Below are positions 8,484 to 17,377 of a stretch of DNA of 64,000 nt, one piece after another. Origin of the DNA: CBDDIP01 sp965279405 (GTDB lineage Bacteria; Actinomycetota; Acidimicrobiia; Acidimicrobiales; Ilumatobacteraceae). The stretch covers positions 3,286,001 to 3,350,000 of the forward strand of contig OZ257157.1 of NCBI GenBank assembly GCA_965279405.1. The letters run 5' to 3'. The translations under genes and the position numbers were made by a program. Positions within the stretch are counted from its first letter, which is position 1. Every line of letters begins with the position of its first letter. The notes under the pieces were generated by a model that searched no databases, was not told the origin of the DNA, and saw only the letters and a list, made by a program, of their open reading frames with translations.

Positions 8484-9510
8484 GGCCCACCCGCGTCGCC
8501 GCGCCGTCCGCTTCGGCGGATCGGTACATCGCGTCGACGATGCGGTGGGCCTCCACCGCGATCGCCAGGTCGGGAGACGCCGGTCGTGCTTCGTGGATGG
8601 CGCGGATGAACTCGCCATCGGGGTTGGTCGAGCCGTCGAGCAGCGGCACCACCGCTGCCTCGAGGTCGGCGCCCTCGAGCGACCCGGTGGCGCCGTCGCT
8701 GTCGGTCCAGCTGACCGGACCGAACCAGTCGTCACCGTCGATGACGATGTGCCGGTTGGCGCAGAAGATCTCCACGCGGCGCAGGCTCGGGCGGGCCAGG
8801 TTGTCGTGCCACACGCTGGTCAGCGTGCCGATCGCCCCGCCGGCGAACCGCAGCGTGGCCGAGGCGACGTCCTCGATCCCGTCGTGGCCGTGGAAGTTGG
8901 CCGTGTGCGCACTGACCGTGTCGATGTCGCCGACGACGAAGCGCAACATGTCGACGTCGTGGATGCTGTGCTCGATCAGCGTGCCCGCGCCGACGAGCGC
9001 CTTGTCCGCCCGCCACGTCGACGCGTAGTGACCCTGGATCGGGATGAACTGATCGTCACGGAACACGACGCTCATGATCCGCCCGGCGGCCGGATCGTTG
9101 GCCAGGTGGCGGGCCCAGTTGAACGTCGGTGAACGACGCAGCACCAGACCGACCTGGTTGGCGACGCCGGCTGCGGCAGCCGCGCGAGCCATCTCCTCCG
9201 CAGCGGCGAGCGACGTCGCCAGTGGCTTCTCGCAGAAGACGTGCAGTCCGCGAGCGAGGGCCTTGGCCAGCTGCCGAGGGTGCTCGCTCGTCCACGTGCA
9301 GATGTAGACGGCGTCACACCCGTCGAGCACGTCGTCCTCGCTGTCGCAGACGTGGTGCCCGCCCGCTGCGGCGAAGGCGGTGGCCCGGTCGCGGTCGGGG
9401 TCGAAGACGCCGGCGCGCACGACCTCGGCGCGGCTGTGGCGGAGGCTCTTCGAGTGGTACGTGGCGATCAGCCCCGCACCGAGGAAGCCAACACGGATCG
9501 GATCGGGCAT
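8476..9510 (-). CDS. Gfo/Idh/MocA-family NAD(P)-dependent oxidoreductase
   Basis: A 344-residue protein with an N-terminal Rossmann fold (VGFLGAGLIATYHSKSL, near residues 7-23), the conserved CEKPLA segment with the catalytic Lys near residue 92, and the later GTLIEHSIHDVDMLRF substrate-side motif. Family members oxidise sugars, inositol or related polyols. The ATG at 9510 was chosen; a GTG six codons upstream (9528) would overlap the ATPase stop. It follows the thiamine-type transporter genes closely, so it may share the TPP-controlled transcript. A link to thiamine-derived or sugar substrates is only inferred from position. Confidence 0.88.
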   Translation of the reverse strand: MPDPIRVGFLGAGLIATYHSKSLRHSRAEVVRAGVFDPDRDRATAFAAAGGHHVCDSEDDVLDGCDAVYICTWTSEHPRQLAKALARGLHVFCEKPLATSLAAAEEMARAAAAAGVANQVGLVLRRSPTFNWARHLANDPAAGRIMSVVFRDDQFIPIQGHYASTWRADKALVGAGTLIEHSIHDVDMLRFVVGDIDTVSAHTANFHGHDGIEDVASATLRFAGGAIGTLTSVWHDNLARPSLRRVEIFCANRHIVIDGDDWFGPVSWTDSDGATGSLEGADLEAAVVPLLDGSTNPDGEFIRAIHEARPASPDLAIAVEAHRIVDAMYRSAEADGAATRVGRG

Positions 9511-9524
9511 GGCCGGGGATCTTG

Positions 9525-10151
9525 TCACGTCAGGCGCAGCGTCCTCGTGGCGATCGAGGCGGCTTCGTCGGGGTCGTGGGTGACGAGGATCGCCGACGTG
9601 CCGGTGGCGCGCAGGATGTCGCCGACCTGGACGACGAGCCGGTCGTGCAGCTCGCGGTCGAGGCCGGTGAACGGCTCGTCGAGCAGCAGCGCACGCGGGT
9701 GCGGGGCCAGCGAACGCGCCAGCGCAACGCGCTTGGCCTCACCGCCGCTGAGCTCGCCGACGCGGCGTGCGTTGAACCCCGGCATGCCGATCAGGGTCAG
9801 CAGCTCGTCGACGCGAGCAGCGATCGTCCGGCGGTCCAAGGACTGCATGCGCAGCCCGAAGCCGATGTTGCCGGCGACGTCGAGGTGGGGGAAGAGCTGC
9901 TCGTCCTGGAACACCAGGCCGATGCTGCGTTGGTGCGCCGGCAGCTCGGTGATGTCGGAATCGTCGACGAGCACCGACCCGCCGTCGGGCACGAGCAACC
10001 CGGCGATCACGCGCAGCAGCGTGCTCTTCCCGCTGCCCGACGGACCGAGCAGGGCGACCACCTCACCGTCGTCGAGGCGCATCGAGAACCGGTCGAGCAC
10101 GGCGCGCTCGCCGAACCGGACCGTGATGTCACGAACCTCGAGCACGTTCAC
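9525..10151 (-). CDS. thiQ: Thiamine-type ABC transporter ATP-binding protein (ThiQ-like)
   Basis: A 208-residue ATPase, short as is typical for ThiQ. Walker A GPSGSGKS is at residues 36-43, the LSGGEAKRVALARSL signature near residue 133, Walker B LLLDEPF near 156, and the VTHDPDEA switch near 190. The GTG start at 10151 lies inside the end of the permease gene (23-base overlap). Because the operon starts with a TPP riboswitch and thiamine pyrophosphokinase, thiamine or a thiamine precursor is the likely substrate. Confidence 0.85.
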   Translation of the reverse strand: MNVLEVRDITVRFGERAVLDRFSMRLDDGEVVALLGPSGSGKSTLLRVIAGLLVPDGGSVLVDDSDITELPAHQRSIGLVFQDEQLFPHLDVAGNIGFGLRMQSLDRRTIAARVDELLTLIGMPGFNARRVGELSGGEAKRVALARSLAPHPRALLLDEPFTGLDRELHDRLVVQVGDILRATGTSAILVTHDPDEAASIATRTLRLT

Positions 10152-11766
10152 CTCCCCGGTCGTTGGGCGTCGACGTGTCGACGAGCGCGATCACCGTCGC
10201 CGTGACGGCGAACAGCACGCACGCCAGCGCGAACCCCTGGGCACGCGGGATGGCGCCGGCGCGGCCGAGGAGCCGGCTGATCGCCAGCGGCAGCGTCTCT
10301 CGACCGGTGCGGGTGAGGAACGTGGTGGCCCCGAACTCGCCGAGGGAGATGGCGGCGGCGAAGCCGAACCCTGCCAGCAACGGGCGGCGCAGCGCTCGAA
10401 CGTCCACCTCCCACCACGCGCGAGTCGGGGATGCGCCGAGCGTGCACGCGGCCAACCGACGGTCGGCCGGGATCGAGCGCAGCACGGGGACGAGCAGCCG
10501 GACGACGAATGGTGTGGCGACCAGTGCGTGACCGACGGGGATCAGCCACCACGACGCCCGCCAGTCGACGGGCGCGACGTCGAACGTGATCAGCATCCCG
10601 AGACCGATCGTCACCGCGGACGTGCCGAGCGGCAGCATCGTGCCGACGTCGAGCAACCGTCCGGCTCGCTGGCGCGCCGTGATCGCCAGCGCGGCGGCCC
10701 CACCGATCAGCGTTGCCAACGTCGCGGCGACGACGGCGTAGCGCAGCGACACGCCGACGGACGGCCACGCGGCGACGCCGAGGCTGACGCCGGGACGAAC
10801 CTCGGTCGTCCCGCTGAGCAGCTGACGCCATGCGGTCAACGACCAGCCCTGGCCGAGATCGAACGAACGCGCCACGAGCGCGACGACGGGCGCGCCCATC
10901 GCGACGACGATGCCGCCAGCCGTGAGCGCCAGCGTGATCCGCTGCCGACGGCTGCGTGCCGTTCGTCGGGCGACGTTGCCCGTGAGCGACACGGTCGCTC
11001 GCCGTTGCAGCCGGCTGGACACGATCACCAGCGTGGCGAGCACGAGCAGCTGCAGCACGGCGAGCACCGCAGCGCCGCCGACGTCGCCGAGCTGCGTCGC
11101 CCGCCTGGCGATCTCCACCTCGAGGGTCGGGTTCGCTGCGCCACCGAGGACGCGCACGACCCCGAACGAGGTGAACGTGAACAGGAAGACGACCGTCGCC
11201 GATGCCCACAGCGCCGGACGCAGCAGCGGCAGGACGACGTGTCGACCCACCTGCCAGGGCGAGGCGCCCAGCGTGCGCGCTGCGCCGGTCAGGTCGGTCG
11301 GGATCGCCGCCCACACCACGCCCGTGAGGCGGACCACGACGGCCAGGTTGAGGAACACGTGGGCGACGATGACGGCGCGCGGTGTGCCCTGCCACGACTC
11401 CGGCAGCAGTGCGGCGAACGCGGCGCCGACGACGACGGTCGGCAGCATGAACGGCACGGTGGCGATCGCGGTCACGACACGCCGGCCGGGGAACCGGTAG
11501 CGAGCCAGCACGTAGGCCGGAACGACGCCGACGGCGAGTGTGAGCACCGTGCTGACGACGGCCTGCCAGCACGTGAACCACACCACCCGGCCGAGCCCGG
11601 CGGAGCCGAGCGCATCACCGATCGTGCTCCCGTGCACGACCGTCGACAGCAGGGTGCCGAGCGGCCATGCATAGAACACGCCGAGCAGCACCACTGGCGC
11701 GGCGGCCAGCGCGGCGACGGCACCGGTCGGCAACGCCGCCGGTTGGCGACGCGCGGTCGTGCTCAC
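10129..11766 (-). CDS. thiP: Thiamine-type ABC transporter permease (ThiP-like, two fused permease domains)
   Basis: A 545-residue membrane protein containing two binding-protein-dependent permease units in tandem, the ThiP/FbpB architecture. Each half carries an EAA-type loop: AARTLGASPWQVGRHVVLPLL in the first half and ACTLGASPTRAWWEVDV in the second. About twelve hydrophobic segments are visible. The GTG start at 11766 overlaps the stop of the substrate-binding gene by four bases (GTGA), and the C-terminus overlaps the ATPase start by 23 bases. The riboswitch context favours thiamine over iron, which the same architecture can also serve. Confidence 0.88.
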   Translation of the reverse strand: MSTTARRQPAALPTGAVAALAAAPVVLLGVFYAWPLGTLLSTVVHGSTIGDALGSAGLGRVVWFTCWQAVVSTVLTLAVGVVPAYVLARYRFPGRRVVTAIATVPFMLPTVVVGAAFAALLPESWQGTPRAVIVAHVFLNLAVVVRLTGVVWAAIPTDLTGAARTLGASPWQVGRHVVLPLLRPALWASATVVFLFTFTSFGVVRVLGGAANPTLEVEIARRATQLGDVGGAAVLAVLQLLVLATLVIVSSRLQRRATVSLTGNVARRTARSRRQRITLALTAGGIVVAMGAPVVALVARSFDLGQGWSLTAWRQLLSGTTEVRPGVSLGVAAWPSVGVSLRYAVVAATLATLIGGAAALAITARQRAGRLLDVGTMLPLGTSAVTIGLGMLITFDVAPVDWRASWWLIPVGHALVATPFVVRLLVPVLRSIPADRRLAACTLGASPTRAWWEVDVRALRRPLLAGFGFAAAISLGEFGATTFLTRTGRETLPLAISRLLGRAGAIPRAQGFALACVLFAVTATVIALVDTSTPNDRGGERARGS

Positions 11767-12902
11767 CGCAGCACGATCTGCGTCCACTCGTCCAGCCAGT
11801 CGGCGCGGTTGGCGGTGATCGTCGCCGGATCGACGGTGAGCGGTGCGTCGGGGACGACGGCGTACTCCGTGAACTCCTTCGGCAGCTCGACACCGAGGCG
11901 GGCCGGGTAGACGAACAGCGTCAACGGAAGTTCGCGTTGGAACCGTTCGCCGGCGAGGAAGTCGACGAGCTGCTGCGCTTCGGGTTCGTGCTTCGTGCCG
12001 CGCAGCACGCCGGCGAACTCGACCTGGCGGAAGCAGGTGTCGGTGACCACGCCCGTGGGCGCCTCGGTCACCGGCGGGTCGGCGAAGATCACCTCGGCGG
12101 GCGGGCTGCTGCCGTAGCTGACGACGAGCGGGCGATCGCCGTCCGAGCCGGCTGCTCCGCTGAACCGTTCGTAGTAGGCGATGTCCCACGAGTCGACGAT
12201 CTCGACCCCGTTGGCGCGGAGGTCCTTCCACCAGTCCTGCCATCCGTCCTCGCCGTACTTGGCGACGGTGGCCAGCAGGAAGGCCAGCCCGGGCGACGAG
12301 GTCGCAGGGTTCTCGACGACGAGGAGGTCGCGGTACTTGGGATCGAGGAGATCGTCGAGACTCGTCGGCGGATCGAGGTCGTGGTCGGCGAACCAACCGA
12401 TGTCGGTGTTGATGCACACGTCGCCGAAGTCCACCGGCGTCACGTCGTGGTCGGGGGAGAGCGCGGTCAGGCGCGGGTCGAGGTCGGCCGACTGCGTCGA
12501 CTCGTACGGGGTGAACACCTTGCCGTCGATGGCGGTCGAGAGGAACGTGTTGTCGATCCCGAACAGCACGTCGCCTTCCGGGTTGCCGGCGGTGAGCACG
12601 GCCTTGGAGATCAACGTGCCGGTGTCGCCACCGCGCGCCACGGTCACCTCGATGCCCGTCTCCGTCGTGAAGTCGGCGAGCGCGGCGTCGAGCGCATCGC
12701 CCTGGAACGAGTCGTACGTCAGCAACGTGATCGAGCTGTCGGGCGCGGCCGTGGCGGGCGTCGGGTCGACGCCGAGGGTGCCGGGCGGTTCGGTGGCCGG
12801 CGTGGACGCCGACGGACTGCCGCCATCGCTGCCGCACGCGGCCAGCAGCAGCGCGCCCGCGAGCGCGAAGGCGGGGAGGGTTCGAGCACGAGCACGTTTC
12901 AT
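11763..12902 (-). CDS. thiB: Thiamine-type ABC transporter substrate-binding lipoprotein (ThiB-like)
   Basis: A 379-residue extracytoplasmic solute-binding protein. The N-terminus has positive residues, a hydrophobic core and a lipobox ending LLLAAC near residue 23, followed by a Ser/Thr/Pro-rich linker. The mature part starts ITLLTYDSF and contains FGIDNTFLS, DFGDVCINTDIGWF and SPGLAFLLATVAKYG, all characteristic of ThiB-type proteins. The ATG at 12902 overlaps the stop of the pyrophosphokinase gene (ATGA), so the two are translationally coupled. It captures the substrate outside the membrane for the ThiP/ThiQ pair. Confidence 0.9.
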   Translation of the reverse strand: MKRARARTLPAFALAGALLLAACGSDGGSPSASTPATEPPGTLGVDPTPATAAPDSSITLLTYDSFQGDALDAALADFTTETGIEVTVARGGDTGTLISKAVLTAGNPEGDVLFGIDNTFLSTAIDGKVFTPYESTQSADLDPRLTALSPDHDVTPVDFGDVCINTDIGWFADHDLDPPTSLDDLLDPKYRDLLVVENPATSSPGLAFLLATVAKYGEDGWQDWWKDLRANGVEIVDSWDIAYYERFSGAAGSDGDRPLVVSYGSSPPAEVIFADPPVTEAPTGVVTDTCFRQVEFAGVLRGTKHEPEAQQLVDFLAGERFQRELPLTLFVYPARLGVELPKEFTEYAVVPDAPLTVDPATITANRADWLDEWTQIVLR

Positions 12903-13534
12903 GGGAGCACCACCGTGAGGACGCCGCCGGCAACGCCGATGCGGAGGGGTTCGTGGACTTCGTTGCTGATGCCGAGCGTGTCGCCCGGCGCGAGGGTGGC
13001 GTCGTGCAGCGGCCACCGGCCACCGTGGACCTGCACGCCGGTGCACGGCCCGTGCAGGGCGAGCAGCGAGAACGTGGCGCCGACCGGTGCGTCGACGGAC
13101 ACCGCCCGTCCGGGGTGCAGCACGAGCACCTGCGTCTCGCCGAGCCACGCCGTGATCGAGGCGAAGCCGGCAAGCAGCGGATGGCCGAGCGCGCTGATCG
13201 TGCCGAGCGTGTGATCGAGTCGATCGCCCGGCCCGCCGAGCAGCAGCAGGTGATCGCGCTCGCTCGTGCTCGCGCTCTGCAACGCCAGCTCGGTGTCGGT
13301 GGCGTCCTTGTCCGTCGGGTGCTCGTCGATCTCCACCCCGTTGGCGTAGGCCCACATCCGCCCGGCGGCGCTGATGCTGTCGAGGTCGCCGATCAGCACC
13401 GTGGGAGCGAGCCCGGCCTCGACGGCATGGTCGAGCCCGCTGTCGGCCGCGAGGACGAGCGCTCCGTCGGGCACTGATGCGACCGCGCGCACTGACAGCG
13501 CACCGCCACCAACGACCACCACCACGTGCGACAT
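12899..13534 (-). CDS. Thiamine pyrophosphokinase
   Basis: A 211-residue cytosolic enzyme that transfers pyrophosphate from ATP to thiamine, making TPP. The characteristic motifs are ADSGLDHA (residues 30-37), GDLDS (49-53), HPTDKDATDTE (72-82) and the Gly-Gly-x-Gly-x-Arg-Leu-Asp-His segment near residue 100. The ATG at 13534 sits about seven bases after a GGAGGGA ribosome-binding site at the 3' edge of the TPP riboswitch. It is the first gene of an operon that continues with a thiamine-type importer, so imported thiamine can be converted at once to the riboswitch ligand. Confidence 0.9.
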   Translation of the reverse strand: MSHVVVVVGGGALSVRAVASVPDGALVLAADSGLDHAVEAGLAPTVLIGDLDSISAAGRMWAYANGVEIDEHPTDKDATDTELALQSASTSERDHLLLLGGPGDRLDHTLGTISALGHPLLAGFASITAWLGETQVLVLHPGRAVSVDAPVGATFSLLALHGPCTGVQVHGGRWPLHDATLAPGDTLGISNEVHEPLRIGVAGGVLTVVLP

Positions 13535-13543
13535 GCGCAATCC

Positions 13544-13629
13544 CTCCGCTGGCATTACCCAGATCAGGTTCACGGGTCGGTGGTGGCGCCCACCCTCTCA
13601 GCCCGCCGTACCTGCGAGCTCCCCTTCGG
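13544..13629 (-). promoter_or_regulatory. TPP riboswitch (THI element)
   Basis: Read on the minus strand, the element contains the conserved core GGGCTGAGAGG, then GACCCGTGAACCTGATCTGG and GTAATGCCAGCG, flanked by GGGGAGC at the 5' side. These are the hallmark segments of the TPP aptamer. The 3' end of the aptamer runs directly into GGAGGGA, the ribosome-binding site of the thiamine pyrophosphokinase gene, which suggests ligand-dependent control of translation initiation rather than a separate terminator. The match is essentially complete. Confidence 0.95.
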
Positions 13630-13687
13630 TTGTGTCGAAGTGTAGGCCCGTCCGGCACGGCGCCGGCAAGAGGGTTACGGTCGGCAC

Positions 13688-13984
13688 ATGAGCATGACAT
13701 TGGATGGCGTTGCCGACGAGCTGCTGTTCACCGACGAGGAGCTCGCCGAGCTGGCGATGGCGGCCGACCCGGACGCGCCGCTCGACGACGATGCGGTGCC
13801 GTTCGGGTCCCACTCGTCGGCCGAGCTGCTGCCGAGCTGGTACATGCCTGCACCGTCGGCGTCGCTGCGTGGCAATGCCCGACGCCGTGCCGCGTGGGTG
13901 GTGCTGCTGATCGTCGTGTCGCTGCTCGTGGTCAACGCCGTCGGCCTCTGCGTGACGAGCGGACACCTCGAGATCCCGCTCTGA
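13688..13984 (+). CDS. Small single-pass membrane protein, hypothetical
   Basis: A 98-residue protein with an acidic N-terminal half (many Glu/Asp between residues 10 and 42), a short basic stretch GNARRRAA near residue 63 and one hydrophobic membrane segment (about residues 68-88). The basic residues just before the segment suggest an N-in orientation. The ATG at 13688 is used; a second ATG two codons later is also possible. I do not recognise the family. It is divergent from the thiamine operon and convergent with the EamA transporter. Confidence 0.6.
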   Translation: MSMTLDGVADELLFTDEELAELAMAADPDAPLDDDAVPFGSHSSAELLPSWYMPAPSASLRGNARRRAAWVVLLIVVSLLVVNAVGLCVTSGHLEIPL

Positions 13985-13999
13985 ACTTCGCCCGGTGGG

Positions 14000-14926
14000 T
14001 CAGCCGGTGCTGAGGGGCACGGCTTCGGCGGCGAGGCGGCGGCGCTGCGTCAGCACGGTCACCAGCACGATGCCGGTGATCACGAGTGCCATCCCGAGCA
14101 CCTGAACGCCCGTGAGCGTGGCGTGCAGGATCCACACCGACCACAGTGCAGCCAGCGCCGGCTGCGACACCTGCATGATGCTGATCGTGCCCATCGGCAT
14201 GTGGTGCTGGGCGAACACGACCAGTCCGTGCGCGGCGACACCGGTCAGCACCGTCAGCCCGACGATGTAGCCGGCGCCGCGCCAGGTGACGTCGGCGATG
14301 TCGCCGTTGTACGACGCGATCGGCAGCACGGTCAGCGCGGCGATCGGCATGGCCGACGCCATGATCGCGGCCACCGACATCGTGGCCCGCATGGTTCGGC
14401 TGGTGGTCAGGTAGGCGGCCCACGTCCCGGTGGCGATGAAGGAGAACGCGTTGCCGAGCCAGGAGGCACCACCGCCGGACGCTCCGGCGAAGAGCACCAG
14501 CCCGAGCCCCATGAAGGAGACCAGACCGAACATCAGGGCCCGAGGGTCGAGCCGTTCGTGGAAGAGGAAGGCCCCGAGCGGCACGACGATCAGCGGGGAC
14601 AGCGCGCCGATGAACTCGGCGTTGGCCACCGTCGTGTGCGTGATCGCGGTGAAGAAGCACGTGATGTTGAGCCCGAAGGCGATGCCGGGCACGAGCCCCT
14701 TGCGCAGGTCGGCGCGCGAGATCGAGCGGTGCTCGGTGGCCCGCAGGATCACCGTCCACGCCAGGCTGGCCAGCACGAGGCGCCAGAAGGCGATCGTTGG
14801 TCCAGGGATGCCGGCCTGCTTCACCAACGTCGAGCTGCCGCTGAAGCAGAGGATGGCGACGATCATCGCGATCAGGCCGACCGGCCTGGCACGCGTCGAA
14901 CCGGGTTGCGCTGCGGCGACGGTCAC
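14000..14926 (-). CDS. EamA/RhaT-family (DMT superfamily) transporter
   Basis: A 308-residue membrane protein with ten predicted hydrophobic segments arranged as two EamA repeats, the usual drug/metabolite transporter layout. The first repeat starts with ILCFSGSSTLVKQAG, the second near TGTWAAYLTTSR. The GTG start at 14926 overlaps the stop of the upstream cation diffusion facilitator gene (GTGA), so the two are translationally coupled. The substrate is unknown. EamA proteins often export amino acids or related metabolites. Confidence 0.88.
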   Translation of the reverse strand: MTVAAAQPGSTRARPVGLIAMIVAILCFSGSSTLVKQAGIPGPTIAFWRLVLASLAWTVILRATEHRSISRADLRKGLVPGIAFGLNITCFFTAITHTTVANAEFIGALSPLIVVPLGAFLFHERLDPRALMFGLVSFMGLGLVLFAGASGGGASWLGNAFSFIATGTWAAYLTTSRTMRATMSVAAIMASAMPIAALTVLPIASYNGDIADVTWRGAGYIVGLTVLTGVAAHGLVVFAQHHMPMGTISIMQVSQPALAALWSVWILHATLTGVQVLGMALVITGIVLVTVLTQRRRLAAEAVPLSTG

Positions 14927-15840
14927 GCCTTCGGCCGACGGATGTCGGGCTCGATGTACACGACGGACGTGTAGGGCACTGCGGCGCGCAGCGCGACCTC
15001 GGCGTCGTCGATCGCCTTCGCCAGCTCCTCGATCGACAACGAGTGGTCGAAGTCGATCTTCGCTGCGACGAGGATGTCGTCCGGGCCGAGGTGCATGGTG
15101 CGCATGTGGATGATGCTGTTGACGTTGTGGCTGCCGCTCAGCGCGGCTTCGATCGCGGCCTGGTTGACGTCGCTGGCCGCCTCACCGATCAACAGGCCCT
15201 TCATCTCGACGCCGAGGATGATCGCGATCGCCACGAGCAGGATGCCGATCGCCACCGAACCAACGGCGTCCCAACGGGCGTTGCCGGTGATCTCGGAGAC
15301 GGTGAGGCCGGCCAGCGCGAAGAACAGGCCGAGCTCGGCGCCGACGTCCTCGAGCAGGACCACGGGGAGCTCGGGCGCCTTGGAGCGGCGGATGAACTGC
15401 CACCACGACATCGACTTCGGCCGAACGTGGTTCGCTTCCTTCACGGCCGTGCGCAGCGAGTACGACTCGAGGCAGATGGCCAGGATGAGAATGCCGTACG
15501 CCACCGCCGGGCTCTCGACGGTGTGCGGGTGCTGCAGCTTCTGGATGCCTTCGTAGAGCGCGAACAGCCCGCCCATGCTGAACAGCACGAGGGCCACGAC
15601 GAACGCCCAGAAGTAGCGCTCCGGTCCGTAGCCGAACGGGTGGGCGCGGTCGGCGTCGCGCTTGCCGCGCTTGGAGCCGAACATCAGCAGGCCCTGGTTG
15701 CCGGTGTCGGCCAGCGAGTGCGCCGACTCGGCCAGCAAGCCGGCCGAGCGGGTGATCAGGAAGCCGACGAACTTCGCCACTGCGATGCCGAGGTTGGCGA
15801 AGAACGCGGCGATGATTGCTTTGCGACTGCCCTCTTGCAC
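14923..15840 (-). CDS. Cation diffusion facilitator (CDF) family transporter
   Basis: A protein of about 305 residues that exports divalent metal ions in exchange for protons. The first membrane region contains ANLGIAVAKFVG, then SAGLLAESAHSLADTGNQ, which carries the metal-site His and Asp residues. HPFGYGPERYFWAFV follows in the loop to the third helix. A cytosolic C-terminal domain begins after VEMKGLLIGEAA. The GTG at 15840 gives a normal N-terminus; an upstream in-frame GTG (15864) is less likely. It is coupled to the downstream EamA gene. The metal (Zn, Mn, Fe or Co) cannot be assigned. Confidence 0.9.
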   Translation of the reverse strand: MQEGSRKAIIAAFFANLGIAVAKFVGFLITRSAGLLAESAHSLADTGNQGLLMFGSKRGKRDADRAHPFGYGPERYFWAFVVALVLFSMGGLFALYEGIQKLQHPHTVESPAVAYGILILAICLESYSLRTAVKEANHVRPKSMSWWQFIRRSKAPELPVVLLEDVGAELGLFFALAGLTVSEITGNARWDAVGSVAIGILLVAIAIILGVEMKGLLIGEAASDVNQAAIEAALSGSHNVNSIIHMRTMHLGPDDILVAAKIDFDHSLSIEELAKAIDDAEVALRAAVPYTSVVYIEPDIRRPKA

Positions 15841-15923
15841 GACGCAAGGTTGGCAGGTCCGCACCCGCTCTCACCACATGGCAGCGGAATCGAGCTCGAA
15901 CTGATGGAGAACCGGGGATTCGC

Positions 15924-16691
15924 ATGGGACAGGTAGAGGGACGCGTCGCACTGGTGACGGGTGGGGGACGAGGCATCGGGCGAGGCATCAGCGAGTTGCT
16001 CGCATCCGAGGGCGCAACGGTTGCCGTGAACTACCGCCGCGACGCCGACGCCGCAGCGGAGACCGTGGCCGGCATCGAAGCGGCCGGCGGCTCGGCGCGA
16101 GCGTTCCCCGGGTCGGTCGAGTCCGCCGTCGACTGCGCCACGTTGGTGGATGCCGTCATCACCGCGTTCGGCGGCATCGACATCCTCGTCTGCAACGCCG
16201 GGATCGCATCTCGTGGCAGGGCCGTCGCCGACACCGATCCCGAGGAGATGATGCGCGTCGTCGCCACCCACGCCTTCGGCTCGCACCACCTGTCGCGGCT
16301 GGTGCTGCCGTCGATGCGCTCGCGGGGCCGTGGCGACATCGTCATGATCTCCTCGGTCGCCACCCGGGGCATGGCCGCCAACGGGGCGCCGTACAACATG
16401 GGCAAGGCGGCGCAGGAGGCGTTGGCGCTCACCCTGGCGAAGGAGGAGCGCAACAACGGCATCCACGTCAACGTCGTCGCCCCGGGCCTGGTGGAGACCG
16501 ACATGGGGCTCCGTCTCGCGCGTGCGGTCACCGGACGCACCGAGATGGAGGATCTGCGGGCGCTGGACGCCTCGTCGCCGTTCGGGCGCGTGTGCCAGCC
16601 GCTCGACGTCGCCAACGTCGTGCTCTGGCTGTGCAGCCAGGGTGCCGGGTACGTCACCGGTCAGCGCATCGAATGCAACGGTGGCGGGTGA
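15924..16691 (+). CDS. Short-chain dehydrogenase/reductase (FabG-like)
   Basis: A 255-residue classical SDR. The cofactor motif TGGGRGIG lies near residues 12-19, the CNAGIA segment near 87, the catalytic Ser in VMISSVA near 139 and Tyr-x3-Lys as YNMGK near 152-156. The protein ends with the usual C-terminal segment GYVTGQRIECNGG. The ATG at 15924 was chosen because it gives a standard SDR N-terminus; the open frame extends upstream through sequence antisense to the CDF gene. NADP(H) use and the ketoacyl/alcohol substrate are not resolved. Confidence 0.88.
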   Translation: MGQVEGRVALVTGGGRGIGRGISELLASEGATVAVNYRRDADAAAETVAGIEAAGGSARAFPGSVESAVDCATLVDAVITAFGGIDILVCNAGIASRGRAVADTDPEEMMRVVATHAFGSHHLSRLVLPSMRSRGRGDIVMISSVATRGMAANGAPYNMGKAAQEALALTLAKEERNNGIHVNVVAPGLVETDMGLRLARAVTGRTEMEDLRALDASSPFGRVCQPLDVANVVLWLCSQGAGYVTGQRIECNGGG

Positions 16692-16716
16692 CTCGAACAG
16701 GGTTAGCCTTTTCACC

Positions 16717-17361
16717 GTGAGCCCCGTCGCCAGCCCCCTTGCCGCACAAGCCACCGGGAAGATCATCACGATCACGCCCGAGGCGCTCACCCAGCTGCTG
16801 GAGATGCGCGCCGGTGAGTCCGACGCCGATCGTCTGGGCCTGCGACTCGAGATCCTCAGCGGGCCGGGCGAGGACTTCCGCTACGACCTCAGCTTCGACG
16901 TGTTCACCACCGCCGCGTTCACCGACGAGGTGCGCACCCACGGTGAGGGCGACCAATCGCTGAAGGTGATCATCCCGGCGAAAGACCTCGACCTGCTCGA
17001 GGGCGCCACGCTGGATCACACCGCGTCGGCGGGTCTCGTCATCCGCAACCCGAACAAGCCGAAGGCGCCGGCGGTCGAGGGGCTCACCAGTGACGACGAG
17101 CTGAGCGCCGAGATCGAAGCCCTCGTCACCGCCGAGGTCAACCCGGCGCTCGCCGCGCACGGTGGCTTCGTCACCTACGTCGGCCACGACGGCGAGGGCA
17201 CGGCGTACCTGACGATGGGCGGCGGCTGCCACGGCTGCTCGATGAGTCGGATGACCATGCTCGACGGCGTGCAGACGATGATCGTCGACCAGCTTCCCGC
17301 CATCGAGCGCGTGCGCGACCTCACCGACCACACCAGCGGCGAGAACCCGTTCTACACCTGA
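16717..17361 (+). CDS. nfuA: Fe-S cluster carrier/biogenesis protein, NfuA-like
   Basis: A 214-residue protein with an N-terminal HesB/IscA-like (A-type) domain, about residues 10-110, followed by a C-terminal NifU-like domain, about 125-205. The NifU domain carries the essential Cys-x2-Cys as GGGCHGCSMS, while the A-type domain lacks the usual Cys set, as in E. coli NfuA. This arrangement holds a 4Fe-4S cluster at a dimer interface and passes it to target enzymes. The GTG start at 16717 lies 25 bases after the SDR stop. Many enzymes here need Fe-S clusters, for example MoaA, although no suf/isc genes lie in the window. Confidence 0.88.
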   Translation: MSPVASPLAAQATGKIITITPEALTQLLEMRAGESDADRLGLRLEILSGPGEDFRYDLSFDVFTTAAFTDEVRTHGEGDQSLKVIIPAKDLDLLEGATLDHTASAGLVIRNPNKPKAPAVEGLTSDDELSAEIEALVTAEVNPALAAHGGFVTYVGHDGEGTAYLTMGGGCHGCSMSRMTMLDGVQTMIVDQLPAIERVRDLTDHTSGENPFYT

Positions 17362-17377
17362 GTCGACGCTCCTGGCC

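Noticed and set aside
9241..11910. An 889-residue plus-strand open frame
   Set aside because: It is antisense to thiQ, thiP and part of thiB, is low-complexity and rich in Arg/Gly/Asp, and has no domain.
10129..13173. A 1014-residue minus-strand frame that joins antisense-type sequence to the thiamine permease
   Set aside because: Only the part from 11766 down has permease character. Upstream residues are Arg/Pro-rich shadow translation of the binding-protein gene, and a GTG at 11766 overlaps that gene's stop.
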